A stretch of 64,000 bases of DNA from Aureimonas psammosilenae (GCF_009176975.1 NZ_WEZG01000010.1:1-64000), one strand, 5' to 3'. Positions 1 to 8,558 are shown, counted from the stretch's first letter. Translations and numbers: made by a program. The notes: generated by a model from the letters alone, not told the origin.

Positions 1-384
1 CCAAGCGATAGTGGCCTTCCCGTTTCCATCAATTTGGATACCGCTTACTTTAATTGAGCTTAGGCGCTCAGCTCGCGGTTTCATAATTGCGTTCGAAAGG
101 TGAAACATTCCATCGATTTCGGCTGAAGTGACGCTTGTGCCACGAGTTACAAGGTCACTGACAACGCTTGCTGCGTGCTGCATTTTTTTATGCGCTGCCA
201 TAGCAAGGCATACGTCCAAGCCTCCGATGTACAGTAAGAGCAGGATCGGTAACGCGAGTGCGAATTCAATCGCACCTGTGCCGTCTCGGTTTTTCAGATA
301 GCGGTATGGAGATTGAGACGTTACTGCTTCAAACAGCCATCTGAAGCCAGCGGTAAAGCCTTGGCGGTCGCGAATAATACTCAC
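1..384 (-). CDS. TadE/TadG-like pilus assembly protein (partial, 3' end outside window)
   Basis: The minus strand is open from a GTG at 384 to the window edge (128 codons). An N-terminal basic stretch is followed by GTGAIEFALALPILLLLYIGG at about residues 38-58, the typical TadE/G pattern of a Glu just before a single hydrophobic segment. The family comprises minor pseudopilins of Tad (Flp) pili held in the inner membrane. The GTG overlaps the TGA of the upstream gene by four bases (GTGA), so the two are translationally coupled. The C-terminal part, which would separate TadE from longer TadG proteins, lies outside the window. Confidence 0.8.
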   Translation of the reverse strand, partial: MSIIRDRQGFTAGFRWLFEAVTSQSPYRYLKNRDGTGAIEFALALPILLLLYIGGLDVCLAMAAHKKMQHAASVVSDLVTRGTSVTSAEIDGMFHLSNAIMKPRAERLSSIKVSGIQIDGNGKATIAW

Positions 385-923
385 TCGAAGTTCTCGTTTT
401 TGAACGCGACGGTCGAGCCAATCAGGAACGTTCCGTTCTTTTGACCAGCGAGAAAGACCCGCGCCTTATCGAAGACGAGAGGCCATTCGTAGTAGACTTG
501 GAGTGCCATGATTTTGGAAGCAGCGCCTGGCATATATTGAAAGCCAGCCGTGTTGAGTGTCTTGCTTCCTGCCGCCCCCGTGACAGGCGGGCCATCTGGT
601 AAGTCTTTATAAGAAGCGTATTCACGCAGATCGATATTCAACTTCGAACAATCGAACATAGTCCCAGCCACCGAACACATTCGGCTACGGAAGTCGGTTG
701 CCGTCAGGTTTGAGAGTTTCACTTCTCCCGTTCTTACCTGCCGCCCCATCTTCTCAACCGCATGTATGAGGCTGACTTCTGCTAGGAAAGAGACGCCACT
801 TTCCATACAAACTGCGAGTACCAAGAAGAAAGGCACTGCTAGTAGACCAAACTCAACTGCCGATGCCCCTCGATCGTGCCAGACGAAATGAGTTAGCCTA
901 CTGAGCTTTCGATGTGATCGCAT
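381..923 (-). CDS. TadE family pilus assembly protein
   Basis: 180 residues. A basic N-terminus is followed by DRGASAVEFGLLAVPFFLVL (about residues 17-36) with the Glu-plus-hydrophobic helix motif of TadE-like minor pilins, then a roughly 130-residue periplasmic part with two Cys that could form a disulfide. I chose the ATG at 923; a TTG two codons upstream is also possible. It overlaps the next TadE/G gene by four bases, forming a two-gene unit. No secretin, CpaF ATPase or prepilin peptidase gene is visible here, so any other Tad genes must lie to the left. Confidence 0.8.
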   Translation of the reverse strand: MRSHRKLSRLTHFVWHDRGASAVEFGLLAVPFFLVLAVCMESGVSFLAEVSLIHAVEKMGRQVRTGEVKLSNLTATDFRSRMCSVAGTMFDCSKLNIDLREYASYKDLPDGPPVTGAAGSKTLNTAGFQYMPGAASKIMALQVYYEWPLVFDKARVFLAGQKNGTFLIGSTVAFKNENFE

Positions 924-1148
924 GCTCAACTCTTAGCTTGAAAGTAATTTTGGTCTAAACCCCTACCGTTACTGCATTATTAACCCGTCAAGATGGGTGA
1001 GAGTTTACCTTCAACTACTAAATTTGCCGGCCAACAGTTCCGGACGCGTAACGGTGAACGTGGGCTTTACGTCGGCATATGCCGTTCGGTCTGGAGACCA
1101 CAGTGGCACTTGCAAGATCCGGCTTTTCGAAGGTGTGTAAGCCTCGGC

Positions 1149-1469
1149 TCATGGCCTAAGTTTCGGCTTGCCGGATCCGTTTGCCAACGCCTTCTGCGCC
1201 TTTTCTTCGAGTTCACGGGCTTGGGCATCGCGTATCATTTGCATTATCGGATCAGGGTCGTGATTGCCGTTTGCTTGGCTTCCAGGTTGCATGGAGGCAA
1301 GAGCTGTCTCGATAGCGGCCCACGACCAGCGGACGCACCCAGCGCTGAGCTTCAGCGGCTTTGGAAGAACGCCACCTCGCACGAGTGCGTAAACCTGCGT
1401 TTCGCTGATCTCCAGTTCGGAGGCGAGCGTCTTAATGTTGACTTAGGAGGGGACGTTTCCAATCGGCAT
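1149..1469 (-). pseudogene. AlpA/excisionase-like helix-turn-helix regulator, interrupted by an early stop
   Basis: From an ATG at 1469 the frame reads MPIGNVPS, then TAA, then continues in the same frame as VNIKTLASELEISETQVYAL and on through a HTH region with LPKPLKLS and a Trp, the layout of AlpA-type phage or island regulators. The rest is a charged tail ending in KPKLRP. Without the TAA it would be one ORF of 106 residues. The only later starts are an ATT and a GTG inside the HTH. Either the gene is dead or a non-standard start (ATT) is used; I favour a pseudogene left by a mobile element. Confidence 0.5.
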
Positions 1470-1499
1470 GCGGTTTCTCGCGTGGTGTCGGCAGACTGT

Positions 1500-1577
1500 C
1501 GCAAACGCCGCAACTGTCGCAAGCCCTGAACTGATTTCCAGCGCGCCGAACCTTCGCAACTTTCGCAACATTCGCAG
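1500..1577. repeat. Two triplets of CGCAA with exact 9-bp period
   Basis: CGCAA occurs at 1500, 1509 and 1518 and again at 1555, 1564 and (as CGCAG) 1573. Each triplet has a 9-bp period; the two sets are 37 bp apart, one base off the register. It could be iteron-like, or low-complexity coding relic: on the minus strand one triplet reads VAKVAKV and the other LATVAAFATV in different frames, as if a single-base indel separated them. Confidence 0.45.
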
Positions 1578-1687
1578 GGGTCGAACTAATTTTCGGCGCC
1601 GGCCGATGGGGTTTCGAAGGTTTTGAGGGTTTGCGATCCAGGCAAATCTAGAAAATTTGCGATGGTGGTGGTGTGAGCACCGCTGGC

Positions 1688-1942
1688 TCACAGCGTCCGT
1701 TTCAGCGGGTCTATTTCATCCGCTACTGCCAGCGACCACTCCACCCATTCAGGAAGAGGCACATGCAAGCGCAGCGTTCGGCCGGCCGCCGCTTCTACCT
1801 GCACGGCTTCCACGTATGCGCGAAGGTCGCAAGCTTCCCTCCATGCTTTGGCATCGGCTCGTAGATCGACTTTCCGCTGCTTACGGCGTTCGTACTCGCG
1901 CTTACGCTCCGCTTCCGCCTCTTCCTGTCGTGCTTGAGGGAG
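1688..1942 (-). pseudogene. 5'-truncated fragment of an Arg/Glu-rich accessory protein
   Basis: The minus strand reads 84 codons with clear protein character and ends at TGA 1690-1688: a charged helical stretch (QEEAEAERKREYERRKQRK), then RADAKAWREACDLRAYVEAV and a C-terminus PEWVEWSLAVADEIDPLKRTL. In frame directly upstream is a TAA (1945-1943), and I see no start codon with a ribosome site, so this looks like the surviving 3' end of a longer gene. I recognise the style as the C-terminus of hypothetical proteins in rhizobial islands, from memory and without a family name. Confidence 0.45.
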
Positions 1943-2078
1943 TTACTGGCTTCGATAACAACTATGTCGCTTAAGGCAGCCTAGTTATCAGATGGAATAA
2001 TGGCGCTAGCCCAGCGGCTGGCGCCATATCCGCAACGATCACAGAGATGAGATGGCCCGCCTAACCAGTTCACTGGCA

Positions 2079-2111
2079 GTTCTGCCCATTGTCGCTGGTA
2101 GCGGGCAGAAC
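2079..2111 (-). terminator. Possible terminator hairpin of the marR gene
   Basis: GTTCTGCCC at 2079-2087 pairs perfectly with GGGCAGAAC at 2103-2111 around a 15-base loop, starting about 20 bases past the marR stop. No T-run follows, so its function as an intrinsic terminator is uncertain. A second, longer hairpin lies at 2001-2026. Confidence 0.35.
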
Positions 2112-2132
2112 GTCATCACCTAGACGTTCAGA

Positions 2133-2642
2133 CTAACGCAGACGCTTCAGCTTTTTGAGAAGGGTCGCGTCAAGACGATCCAACATGCTGGCGATTTCGG
2201 CCCCGCTATCACCAAGTCCGGCGCTCAATTCCTGTTCTACGCCAACCATCAACTCCTCTATCTGAGCCCTCTTGGCGATGCCGTCTGGCGTCAAAACGAG
2301 ATTGGTTTTCCTGAGGTCTGAAGGGTGCGGAACCCTCTGTATCAGTCCATCTCTAACCAAGCGATCAGCCATCTTCGAGACAGTGGATGCGCGGACGTTC
2401 AACGCATCAGCAACGCCGCTAACCCCCACGGAACCATCGAGAGGTAAAGCGTGAATGAGCTGGTCTTGGCCGGCTTCTAGGCCAATCTTTTCAAGCTTCG
2501 CCACCATGAACGCTCGGGTGTATTTCGATATCAACAGGAGCTGCCATGTGAGCTCTACGCTTTCGAAGGGCTTCCGGTTGGCGACGTCGTCCATAGAAAT
2601 GGCAGCACCTTTTGGAGAAGTATTAAGCTTCGCCACCTTCAT
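2133..2642 (-). CDS. MarR family transcriptional regulator
   Basis: 169 residues. The winged HTH is visible: VGVSGVADALNVRASTVSKM (recognition helix) followed by the wing RVPHPSDLRKTNLVLTPDG, then a C-terminal dimerisation helix ending LLKKLKRLR. The MarR family binds palindromic operators as dimers and usually releases DNA on binding a ligand or oxidant. The start at 2642 (MKVAKLN) has AAGGAA just upstream; the open frame continues to 2831, but that extension is Arg/Ser-rich and unlike the family. It resembles the second MarR at 6346-6822 (shared GQD, STVSKMAD and LxxLxRLR motifs), so they are probably paralogues. Which gene it controls cannot be seen. Confidence 0.85.
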   Translation of the reverse strand: MKVAKLNTSPKGAAISMDDVANRKPFESVELTWQLLLISKYTRAFMVAKLEKIGLEAGQDQLIHALPLDGSVGVSGVADALNVRASTVSKMADRLVRDGLIQRVPHPSDLRKTNLVLTPDGIAKRAQIEELMVGVEQELSAGLGDSGAEIASMLDRLDATLLKKLKRLR

Positions 2643-2955
2643 TTCCTTTTCCGTAGCTGACCTCCGACACCGACATGCGGCGTGCCGTCTTGGAACAGGA
2701 CGCGGGCGTGTTCGAAAACGGCGGCAGGTCCTGATGTTTGAGGCGACTGGTCGATACGCCTGCCGACTTGACGCAAAAACATTGTCCGTTCGTTGCCGAA
2801 AAATTGCGAAGCGGATGTTCTGGAACGCCAATCAGCGAACTGAGAAATTGAAGGCCTAGGGCAACCTGTCTCCGTTGACATCTAAGGTGTAACGAAACGG
2901 CGCTTAATCGCTTTAAGTGCGCTATCACTTGCTGCCTTCGATCGAACTCATCGAC
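2643..2955. other. Intergenic, nothing recognised
   Basis: 313 bases upstream of the MarR gene and downstream of the next small gene. It should contain the marR promoter, but I see no convincing gene, hairpin or repeat. Confidence 0.5.
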
Positions 2956-3213
2956 TTACCGGCCGGTCTGCCGTTCCTGCAGGTACAAAAGACGAGCCAA
3001 GCATTGCCGCAGGTCTGGGTCCTCAACGGCTTTCAACTGCTCTTGGGCAGCCGGGCTTAGGACGAATGATGGGTCGTAGGGTGCAAGCATGTCGGCCCGC
3101 GCAATTCCAACAACATTGCAAAGGCGGTTCAACAGCTCGTCCTGCTCAGAAGTCGTCGCATTCTGCATTTCCGTAGACAGCTTACAGTCGTCGTTCATTG
3201 CTTGCAGCATCAC
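2956..3213 (-). CDS. Small hypothetical protein
   Basis: 85 residues, acidic and mostly helical in appearance, with SEQDELLNRLCNVVGIARAD and LSPAAQEQLKAVEDPDLRQC. No domain recognised. A downstream Met (MNDDCKL, start 3198) is an alternative start. It is divergent from the small gene at 3317, with a shared 100-base promoter region. The sequence has normal amino-acid composition, unlike the Arg/Ser-rich shadow frames here, which is the main reason to keep it. Confidence 0.5.
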   Translation of the reverse strand: MMLQAMNDDCKLSTEMQNATTSEQDELLNRLCNVVGIARADMLAPYDPSFVLSPAAQEQLKAVEDPDLRQCLARLLYLQERQTGR

Positions 3214-3316
3214 CGCCCCTAGAACTCAACCTGAAGTACGTGCAGCAAATGTTCATTGCATCCAAAGCACTCAGTGCTGACAGTTTCATTGTGGTACCGA
3301 TAAGGCGACTTTCGTT

Positions 3317-3514
3317 ATGGAAATCGATAGCCACGGTTCTGAAGGTCCACTGCGTGAGGCAATCACTCATTTGATGGCAGCTTTGGAGGCTGCGCAGCGA
3401 TCGCCAAGCCAGGGAATGCTCGTCCGGTTGATTGAAGCCGTTGTGCTTCACGCGGGACGTGAACTCGCTCACGAGACGATGGCGACGCAGCCTGCCGCTT
3501 CAGACGATGTATGA
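3317..3514 (+). CDS. Small hypothetical protein
   Basis: 65 residues, predicted largely helical (LREAITHLMAALEAAQ, LVRLIEAVVLHAGRELAHE). It has no recognisable domain or signal peptide. It lies divergently opposite the gene at 2956-3213 and ahead of the DUF4142 gene. It is kept because its composition is protein-like. Confidence 0.45.
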   Translation: MEIDSHGSEGPLREAITHLMAALEAAQRSPSQGMLVRLIEAVVLHAGRELAHETMATQPAASDDV

Positions 3515-3763
3515 CACGACCATAGGACGTCGAATGGAATGGGAATTCGTTTGCGCCTCGAGTTGATTACCGAGGCGTAGCAAAAAGCCATCGAGACCAC
3601 GGACATAATTGAGCGGCGGAAGAAGTTGACGGTGGCTAACAAACAGTGAAGCGCGGTTGATAATATTCTCGAAAGCCGTTTCCAAGGGAAATGCGCAAAG
3701 TGAAGGCTACGTGGTCAAGTCCTAGCCCACGCAGCCTTGTCGGTCACTGTGGTTCGATAGTTG

Positions 3764-4297
3764 TCAGGCCTTCGACGCCATTGCCTGGGCGTGCTTCAAA
3801 TGTTCGCTGACAATCGGCACCGCTTTTGTAGCCACTGCCTTCAGAGCGGCATCGTCGCCATTCTGCGCATAGTCAGAATGCAAATCCACGGCTTCCTGAT
3901 GTGCCATGACCTGAAGCTGCATATACTTCTCATCGAAGCTGGCAGCCGGTGCGCTTTGTAGCTGCTTCAGCATTTCGGCATGCTTGGGCATCATCTCTTT
4001 CGGAACAGAGATGTCGTCGGTCTTGGCTGCGGCAGTGATCTCCTTCGTCGTCATCGTGTGATCCGTGATCATCTGCTGGGCAAACTTGCGGACATTGTCC
4101 GACTTGGACTTCTCCAAAGCCTCCTTACTCGATGCAATCTCGAGCATGTCAGACGACGCCGCCATCGAAACATACTCTTTGGCTGTCATGCTTTTCATCG
4201 CAACCGAAGTTGCAGACTGCTCGGACGCATTTTGCGCAAACGATACAGTAGGAATGGACATCGCAAGAGCGATGCCGAGTGCTTGTACGTACTTCAT
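3764..4297 (-). CDS. DUF4142 family periplasmic protein
   Basis: 177 residues. A clear signal peptide (MKYVQALGIALAMSIPTVSFA) is followed by a ferritin-like helical domain of the DUF4142 type: TAKEYVSMAASSDMLEIASSKEALEKS, then VRKFAQQMITDHTMTTKEI, then LQVMAHQEAVDLHSDYA, ending with EHLKHAQAM. His and Glu residues sit on the helices, but no metal role is proven for the family. DUF4142 proteins are often found with catalases and other stress genes in rhizobia; here a manganese catalase follows about 1 kb away on the other strand. ATG 4297 is preceded by GGTGAC. Confidence 0.85.
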   Translation of the reverse strand: MKYVQALGIALAMSIPTVSFAQNASEQSATSVAMKSMTAKEYVSMAASSDMLEIASSKEALEKSKSDNVRKFAQQMITDHTMTTKEITAAAKTDDISVPKEMMPKHAEMLKQLQSAPAASFDEKYMQLQVMAHQEAVDLHSDYAQNGDDAALKAVATKAVPIVSEHLKHAQAMASKA

Positions 4298-4661
4298 GTT
4301 GTCACCTCATTCATGCCGATAGCCGAGCTTTGCGAACGCCCTCGAGAAGCTCCTATGGCAGGGCAAGCCACGGCGAACTCTTCCGTTCCGTGCTGGCTAT
4401 CGGCAAAGGAGCGAGCCGAGACCCATTTACGATATTGATCCTAAGTTGGCTCTGATCGTTGCAGGTGAACCGGAGGTACTAAGGCGGGCACCCGACATGT
4501 CTTCGGCCGTCGTCGCGCTTGTGCCACTGGGAGCGCTACTGCAGTCAGCGAAGCATTCTCGCAAGATTGGTGCTGGATCGACGTCTCACCGGAGGCACAT
4601 ACCTATCAACACTGTCACGTGTTGATCTCGCCAATGTGTACAGCCATCGTCAGGAGGCGTT
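4298..4661. other. Intergenic between divergent genes
   Basis: 364 bases between the DUF4142 gene (minus) and the small zinc-protein gene (plus). It must carry both promoters. No further gene or strong hairpin was seen. Confidence 0.5.
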
Positions 4662-4838
4662 ATGCAGGACGAACCTAAAACAGGGCCGTTGAAGTTTGGA
4701 GATGATGCCCCGGAAGGCACACCTGGCACTGGGGAAAATCTTTGCCCCGATTGTGTTGGATCCGGGATAATAGATGGAATGGATTGTCCAGTCTGCCAAG
4801 GAACTGGCATCGTCCAGGAAGGTATTGGCGGCGCGTGA
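4662..4838 (+). CDS. Small zinc-finger protein with two DnaJ-type CxxCxGxG motifs
   Basis: 58 residues, short enough to be missed by usual length cut-offs. A strong AGGAGG lies at 4652-4657. The protein begins MQDEPKTGPLKFGDDAPEG and contains CPDCVGSG and CPVCQGTG (residues about 29-36 and 43-50), two halves of the zinc site of the DnaJ Cys-rich domain, then ends IVQEGIGGA. Similar stand-alone mini-proteins occur in Hyphomicrobiales, often mislabelled as DnaJ. There is no J domain, so it cannot stimulate DnaK in the usual way. Zinc binding is likely and its function unknown. Its place beside a manganese catalase suggests a stress role. Confidence 0.8.
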   Translation: MQDEPKTGPLKFGDDAPEGTPGTGENLCPDCVGSGIIDGMDCPVCQGTGIVQEGIGGA

Positions 4839-5223
4839 TCGGTGGTCCAGCGCACTGGCACTTACTGTATTCGGTCAGATGACGAAGGATGTGCCGTCTA
4901 ACGTCTCGCGATCACAACAGTGTAGTCATTGCCCGGGCGAGGTAGTGTTACACCGCCACCGAAAAGAGGCCGGAGTTGGCTCAGGATTTCCAGTCCGTCG
5001 AGAAGGCGCATACAACGTTTAATCGCCGACCTTCGCCATTGCATCTGACGAAGTAAGTCCGTTCCATGAACCGACCCTTGTCCGCCAGACGATCGATAAA
5101 TGTTCCCTCTTATGCTCATGGCTGGCGCAGGATAATCGGAAGCGTAGTTTTGGAACGTCCTTTTCCCGCAATTCCTTTCGTCGTCACTGCCGTCCCTAAA
5201 CGGCGTGATCAACAAGGAATACG
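4839..5223. other. Intergenic upstream of the manganese catalase
   Basis: 385 bases with no convincing gene. Open frames on both strands here are low-complexity and lack ribosome sites. It is likely to hold the catalase promoter. Confidence 0.45.
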
Positions 5224-6105
5224 ATGTTCTACACAGATGGTAAGCTGCAGTTTCCCGTCCGGGTCGAAAAGCCGAACCCGGTCTTCGCAAAGGCATTGCA
5301 GCAGGCGATTGGCGGGGTCGAAGGTGAGATCCGCGTCGCGATGCAGTACATGTTCCAGGCTTTCGGAGCACGCGGTCCCGCCAAGTATCGCGACATGCTT
5401 CTGAACACTGCAACAGAAGAGCTCGGCCACATCGAGATGCTGGCAACTGCCGTCGCTTTGAACCTCGAAGGCGCGCCTTTGTCCCTGAAGGAGGATATCT
5501 CCGCCGATGTGGCGGGCGGTGCAGTCCTAAACGGCATGGATATGCGTCATATTCTATCGGCTGGGCTCGCTGCCATGCCAGTCGATGCTAACGGTGTGCC
5601 ATTCGATATGTCTCATGTCTACGCGTCAGGGAATATCGCGGCCGACATGTATTCGAATGTCTGCGCCGAAAGCACAGGCAGGGCTCTGGCCGTGCGGCTG
5701 TGGAACATGACCGACGATCCTGGAATGAAGGAGATGTTGAGTTTCATGATTGCACGCGACACGATGCATCAACAGCAATGGCTGGCTGCATTGGAAGACA
5801 TGGGAGGTGATCAAATGAACCTACCGATCCCAAACTCCTTCCCCCAGTCGGAAGAGAACCAGAAATTCTCTTACGCCTATTTCGGCCACATGACCGACGG
5901 TTCGATCCCTGAAGGGCGCTGGACCTCCGGCCCATCTATTGACGGCAAGGGTGAGTTTACTGCGATGCAGTCCGAGCCGATGGGCGGCAAGCCGTCGCTC
6001 GCGCCCGCACGTCCAGATGGAGGGGCTCAGACAGGGCAGACGTCCAAGTCGGGATCCGAAGGCCTTCTAGGCCGGATCGAAGGCGCTATCGAACGAAACA
6101 TTTGA
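5224..6105 (+). CDS. Manganese (non-haem) catalase
   Basis: 293 residues, normal for the family. The four-helix di-manganese domain is plain: KALQQAIGGVEGEIRVAMQYMFQA (first Glu ligand), NTATEELGHIEMLATAVA (the EExxH ligand pair), NVCAESTGRALAVRLWNMTDDPG and MIARDTMHQQQWLAALED (last Glu/His region). The enzyme converts hydrogen peroxide to water and oxygen in the cytoplasm. The C-terminal 60 residues are Gly/Pro/Ser-rich and probably disordered. AAGGA precedes the ATG. A perfect hairpin follows the stop, so it seems monocistronic; a MarR gene lies just downstream and may respond to oxidants. Confidence 0.95.
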   Translation: MFYTDGKLQFPVRVEKPNPVFAKALQQAIGGVEGEIRVAMQYMFQAFGARGPAKYRDMLLNTATEELGHIEMLATAVALNLEGAPLSLKEDISADVAGGAVLNGMDMRHILSAGLAAMPVDANGVPFDMSHVYASGNIAADMYSNVCAESTGRALAVRLWNMTDDPGMKEMLSFMIARDTMHQQQWLAALEDMGGDQMNLPIPNSFPQSEENQKFSYAYFGHMTDGSIPEGRWTSGPSIDGKGEFTAMQSEPMGGKPSLAPARPDGGAQTGQTSKSGSEGLLGRIEGAIERNI

Positions 6106-6120
6106 GGTCACTCGTTTCGT

Positions 6121-6145
6121 TGTCGGGCGGGCAATCCGCCCGACA
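6121..6145 (+). terminator. Hairpin downstream of manganese catalase
   Basis: Perfect 10-bp stem TGTCGGGCGG / CCGCCCGACA with a 5-base loop, beginning 16 bases after the catalase stop. It lacks a good T-run, so it may be a terminator or an mRNA-stabilising hairpin. Confidence 0.6.
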
Positions 6146-6345
6146 GCTTCATCGAGCGTATAACCGAACAAACAGTTCTTTAACGCTTTTTGAATTGGTA
6201 GAACACGTTCTGCTGTTGGAAGGTCAGCAAGCTGATGCGAACCAAGCTTCATATCTTGAAAGACGAGTTTCTTTCGGATCTGCAAACGCTGCGGCTGCTT
6301 TAGTTAGCTCAGGAGCAGGCCAACTATTTTTCGAAGGAGGGTTCG

Positions 6346-6822
6346 ATGACAGGACAACGTTCCGTTTCGACCATCGAAACTAAAAACCCGCCGCCGAACG
6401 CAGAGATTGTCGGCTACCTGTTACATATCACGAAGACTATCCGGCAGCTGCAAGGTCTCGTTCTAGCGCCAATCGGTGTTTCAGCGGGGCAAGACCATTT
6501 CCTCCTTACGCTTTTAGAAGGTGGATCCCGATCGAGTGTTGCCGTAGGTAGATCACTCAACGTCAGACCGTCGACGGTCTCAAAGATGGCCGATATCTGC
6601 GAGCGAAAGGGGTGGGTTCGGCGTGCCGCAGGCCAGGACGATCACCGCAAGGTTTATCTTGATCTGACTGACGAAGGCGTAGCTGCAGCGCATAAAGTTC
6701 AGACGGTCACGTCGGTGTTCGAGAAAGAGCTGACGTTGTTATTTGCCGACGCCGCAGATACAGCCCCGGTCATTAGACAAATGGATGCCATCTTGGCGAA
6801 GATGCTCAGCCGCCTTCGGTAA
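6346..6822 (+). CDS. MarR family transcriptional regulator
   Basis: 158 residues with a winged HTH: SSVAVGRSLNVRPSTVSKMA and wing GQDDHRKVYLDLTDEG, then a dimerisation helix ending ILAKMLSRLR. GAAGGAGGG sits directly before the ATG. It is a likely paralogue of the MarR at 2133-2642 (same GQD start to the HTH helix, STVSKMAD, same C-terminal pattern). Together they bracket the DUF4142, zinc-protein and manganese-catalase genes, which are plausible targets. No Cys is seen at the position typical of OhrR, so direct thiol sensing is not supported. Confidence 0.88.
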   Translation: MTGQRSVSTIETKNPPPNAEIVGYLLHITKTIRQLQGLVLAPIGVSAGQDHFLLTLLEGGSRSSVAVGRSLNVRPSTVSKMADICERKGWVRRAAGQDDHRKVYLDLTDEGVAAAHKVQTVTSVFEKELTLLFADAADTAPVIRQMDAILAKMLSRLR

Positions 6823-7057
6823 GACCTGTTCGCAAACCCGACGCCATCCCCCTGTCTTGATATCGTTCGCCGGGACATTGAAGGCGCTGCGGATCTTCCG
6901 CAACCTTACGGCGATACCTCACCATGTTCGGCGGTGCCGAGATGCTGCTTCCTACGGATCGACGGCAAGCTTCATCTCCGCTGCGGTGTGTGGACCGTCG
7001 CGACATTGGCGACGGCAGAGGGATGGGGCTGGCTGGCAAGAGCGACGGTATGACCGC

Positions 7058-7594
7058 TTAGAGTTCGATTTTCGCCCGCTTCGGTTTGGCCTTTGGCCTC
7101 TTGCTCGTCTTTCGACGCGGTGTCCTGGCGGCTCGCTCCTCTTCCAAGCGCTCCTTTCGTTGACGCTCCCGCGCCTGGACGATCAGCCTTTCGCCCTCGA
7201 ACATCTCGCGCTGCCCTGCCGCCACCTGCGTGCGCTGGCCTAGAAGCGTCGAGGCCGTGAACTGAAGCGCGCCGGCAACCAGCATCGATCGACCGCAGTC
7301 GATATCCGCATCCGAGGAGAAGTCGCCAAACTCGCGCTTCAGGTTCAGGATCTGCTCAATTTCGAAAGACGGGGGCAGGTGCCCGATCGCCTGCACATAG
7401 GCGTGGTAGGCATGCGCGGTCTCGATGCATTGGGTGACGATCTCCCAGGACCGACCCGCGCCGCGTGTGACCCGCAGCAGGTTCGCCGTCAGAGTGACGA
7501 GGCTCCATCGAAGTTCAGCCAGTCGGTGCTCGTGCTGGATGTCTGCCGAGCTACGTTCTGAGACGACGCGAAGGTGAGGCGGATGGTCGGACAT
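7058..7594 (-). CDS. Hypothetical protein with basic C-terminal tail
   Basis: 178 residues. Helical N-terminal two thirds (LAELRWSLVTLTANLLRVTRG, CIETAHAYHAYVQAIGHLPP) with no recognised domain, then a long charged helix and a very basic tail (TPRRKTSKRPKAKPKRAKIEL) that could bind nucleic acid. It lies about 180 bases from the tRNA-Ala gene and is at the boundary between AT-rich accessory DNA and core chromosome. Function unknown. Confidence 0.6.
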   Translation of the reverse strand: MSDHPPHLRVVSERSSADIQHEHRLAELRWSLVTLTANLLRVTRGAGRSWEIVTQCIETAHAYHAYVQAIGHLPPSFEIEQILNLKREFGDFSSDADIDCGRSMLVAGALQFTASTLLGQRTQVAAGQREMFEGERLIVQARERQRKERLEEERAARTPRRKTSKRPKAKPKRAKIEL

Positions 7595-7770
7595 GCCCTC
7601 ACGCTACCCAAGAGGGGAGGGCGCGCAAGATTGGTGGAGGCTGAACCGAACGCAGGAAGACAACAGCGCACAATGGCGCACTGCGTGATGACGGAATGGG
7701 GAAGAAAGTGGGGAAGCTTCGCCAGTGATGGCACAAACTATAGTAACTGCAGTAACTTAGATCGGTGAAA

Positions 7771-7846
<76 letters not shown>

Positions 7847-8015
7847 ATCCTTTTCGGCGGGTCTTTCGACCCTTCCGCCGCCGGACCGGAGCGCCTGGGA
7901 TGCGCTCGTTTCGTCCTGCTGGAGCGGCTTCATAAAGAAGCCGCCCGGAGAGATCAAGCGCCAAATCGCGCTTGGCGGAAGAAAACCGCCGGGACCTGCC
8001 GGCAGCCCTCAGGCA

Positions 8016-8417
8016 TCAATCGTCGTCGTCCTCGCGCGAGCCGATGATGTCCGTCATGTCATCGTCGTCCTCGTCTTCTTCTTCGAGGAAGGTATCGTCG
8101 TCGCCCCCATCCTCGACCTCGACATCCTCGTCGTCATCGACGTCGACGCTGTTCTTGGCGCCCGTATCGTCGTCTTCCTCGACTTCGCTCAAGGAAACGG
8201 TCTCGGCCGCGTCGTCCGCCGCTTCGACGGTCTCGGTCTCGGCTTCCTCGTCTTCTTCCACGACCTTGCCGCGCGGCGCGGGCGCGCTCGCCTGGAAGAA
8301 GGAAAGGGGATAGGACGTGCCGGTATAGGGCGACACGATCGGGTCCTTGCCGAGGTCGTAGAACTTGCGACCCGTTTCGGGGCAGATGCGCTTGGTGCCT
8401 AGTTCGGATTTGGCCAT
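8016..8417 (-). CDS. TIGR02300 family protein (FYDLN acid protein)
   Basis: 133 residues. The conserved N-terminus SELGTKRICPETGRKFYDLGKDPIVSPYTG is the alphaproteobacterial TIGR02300 signature; two thirds of the remainder is Asp/Glu-rich low complexity. Function is unknown. In this order the gene usually sits beside aroA, cmk and rpsA, as here. I start at ATG 8417 (MAKSELG); the open frame extends upstream to 8510 but that part is not conserved in style. Confidence 0.92.
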   Translation of the reverse strand: MAKSELGTKRICPETGRKFYDLGKDPIVSPYTGTSYPLSFFQASAPAPRGKVVEEDEEAETETVEAADDAAETVSLSEVEEDDDTGAKNSVDVDDDEDVEVEDGGDDDTFLEEEDEDDDDMTDIIGSREDDDD

Positions 8418-8558
8418 TCTCACCTCGCGGGCTAAGAGTTCGGCCGTTCGGCCGGGAACTGGGGCATTGGAAAAACGGGGTCCCTTAGGACCTCGACCGC
8501 TCCTTGTCAAAGCAGCCGAGCGCGCCTAGTCGCGCGGGCGGGAAAGGGATGGCAAGCC

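Noticed and set aside
3500-3685. 61-codon minus-strand frame
   Set aside because: No ribosome site, no similarity to a family, and it overlaps the end of a better small gene.
4898-5446. 182-codon minus-strand frame across the catalase start
   Set aside because: Arg/Ser/Cys-rich and antisense to the catalase gene; no start signal.
7972-8313. Serine-rich plus-strand frame
   Set aside because: Antisense of the acidic tail of the TIGR02300 protein; the poly-Ser run is the complement of Asp/Glu codons.
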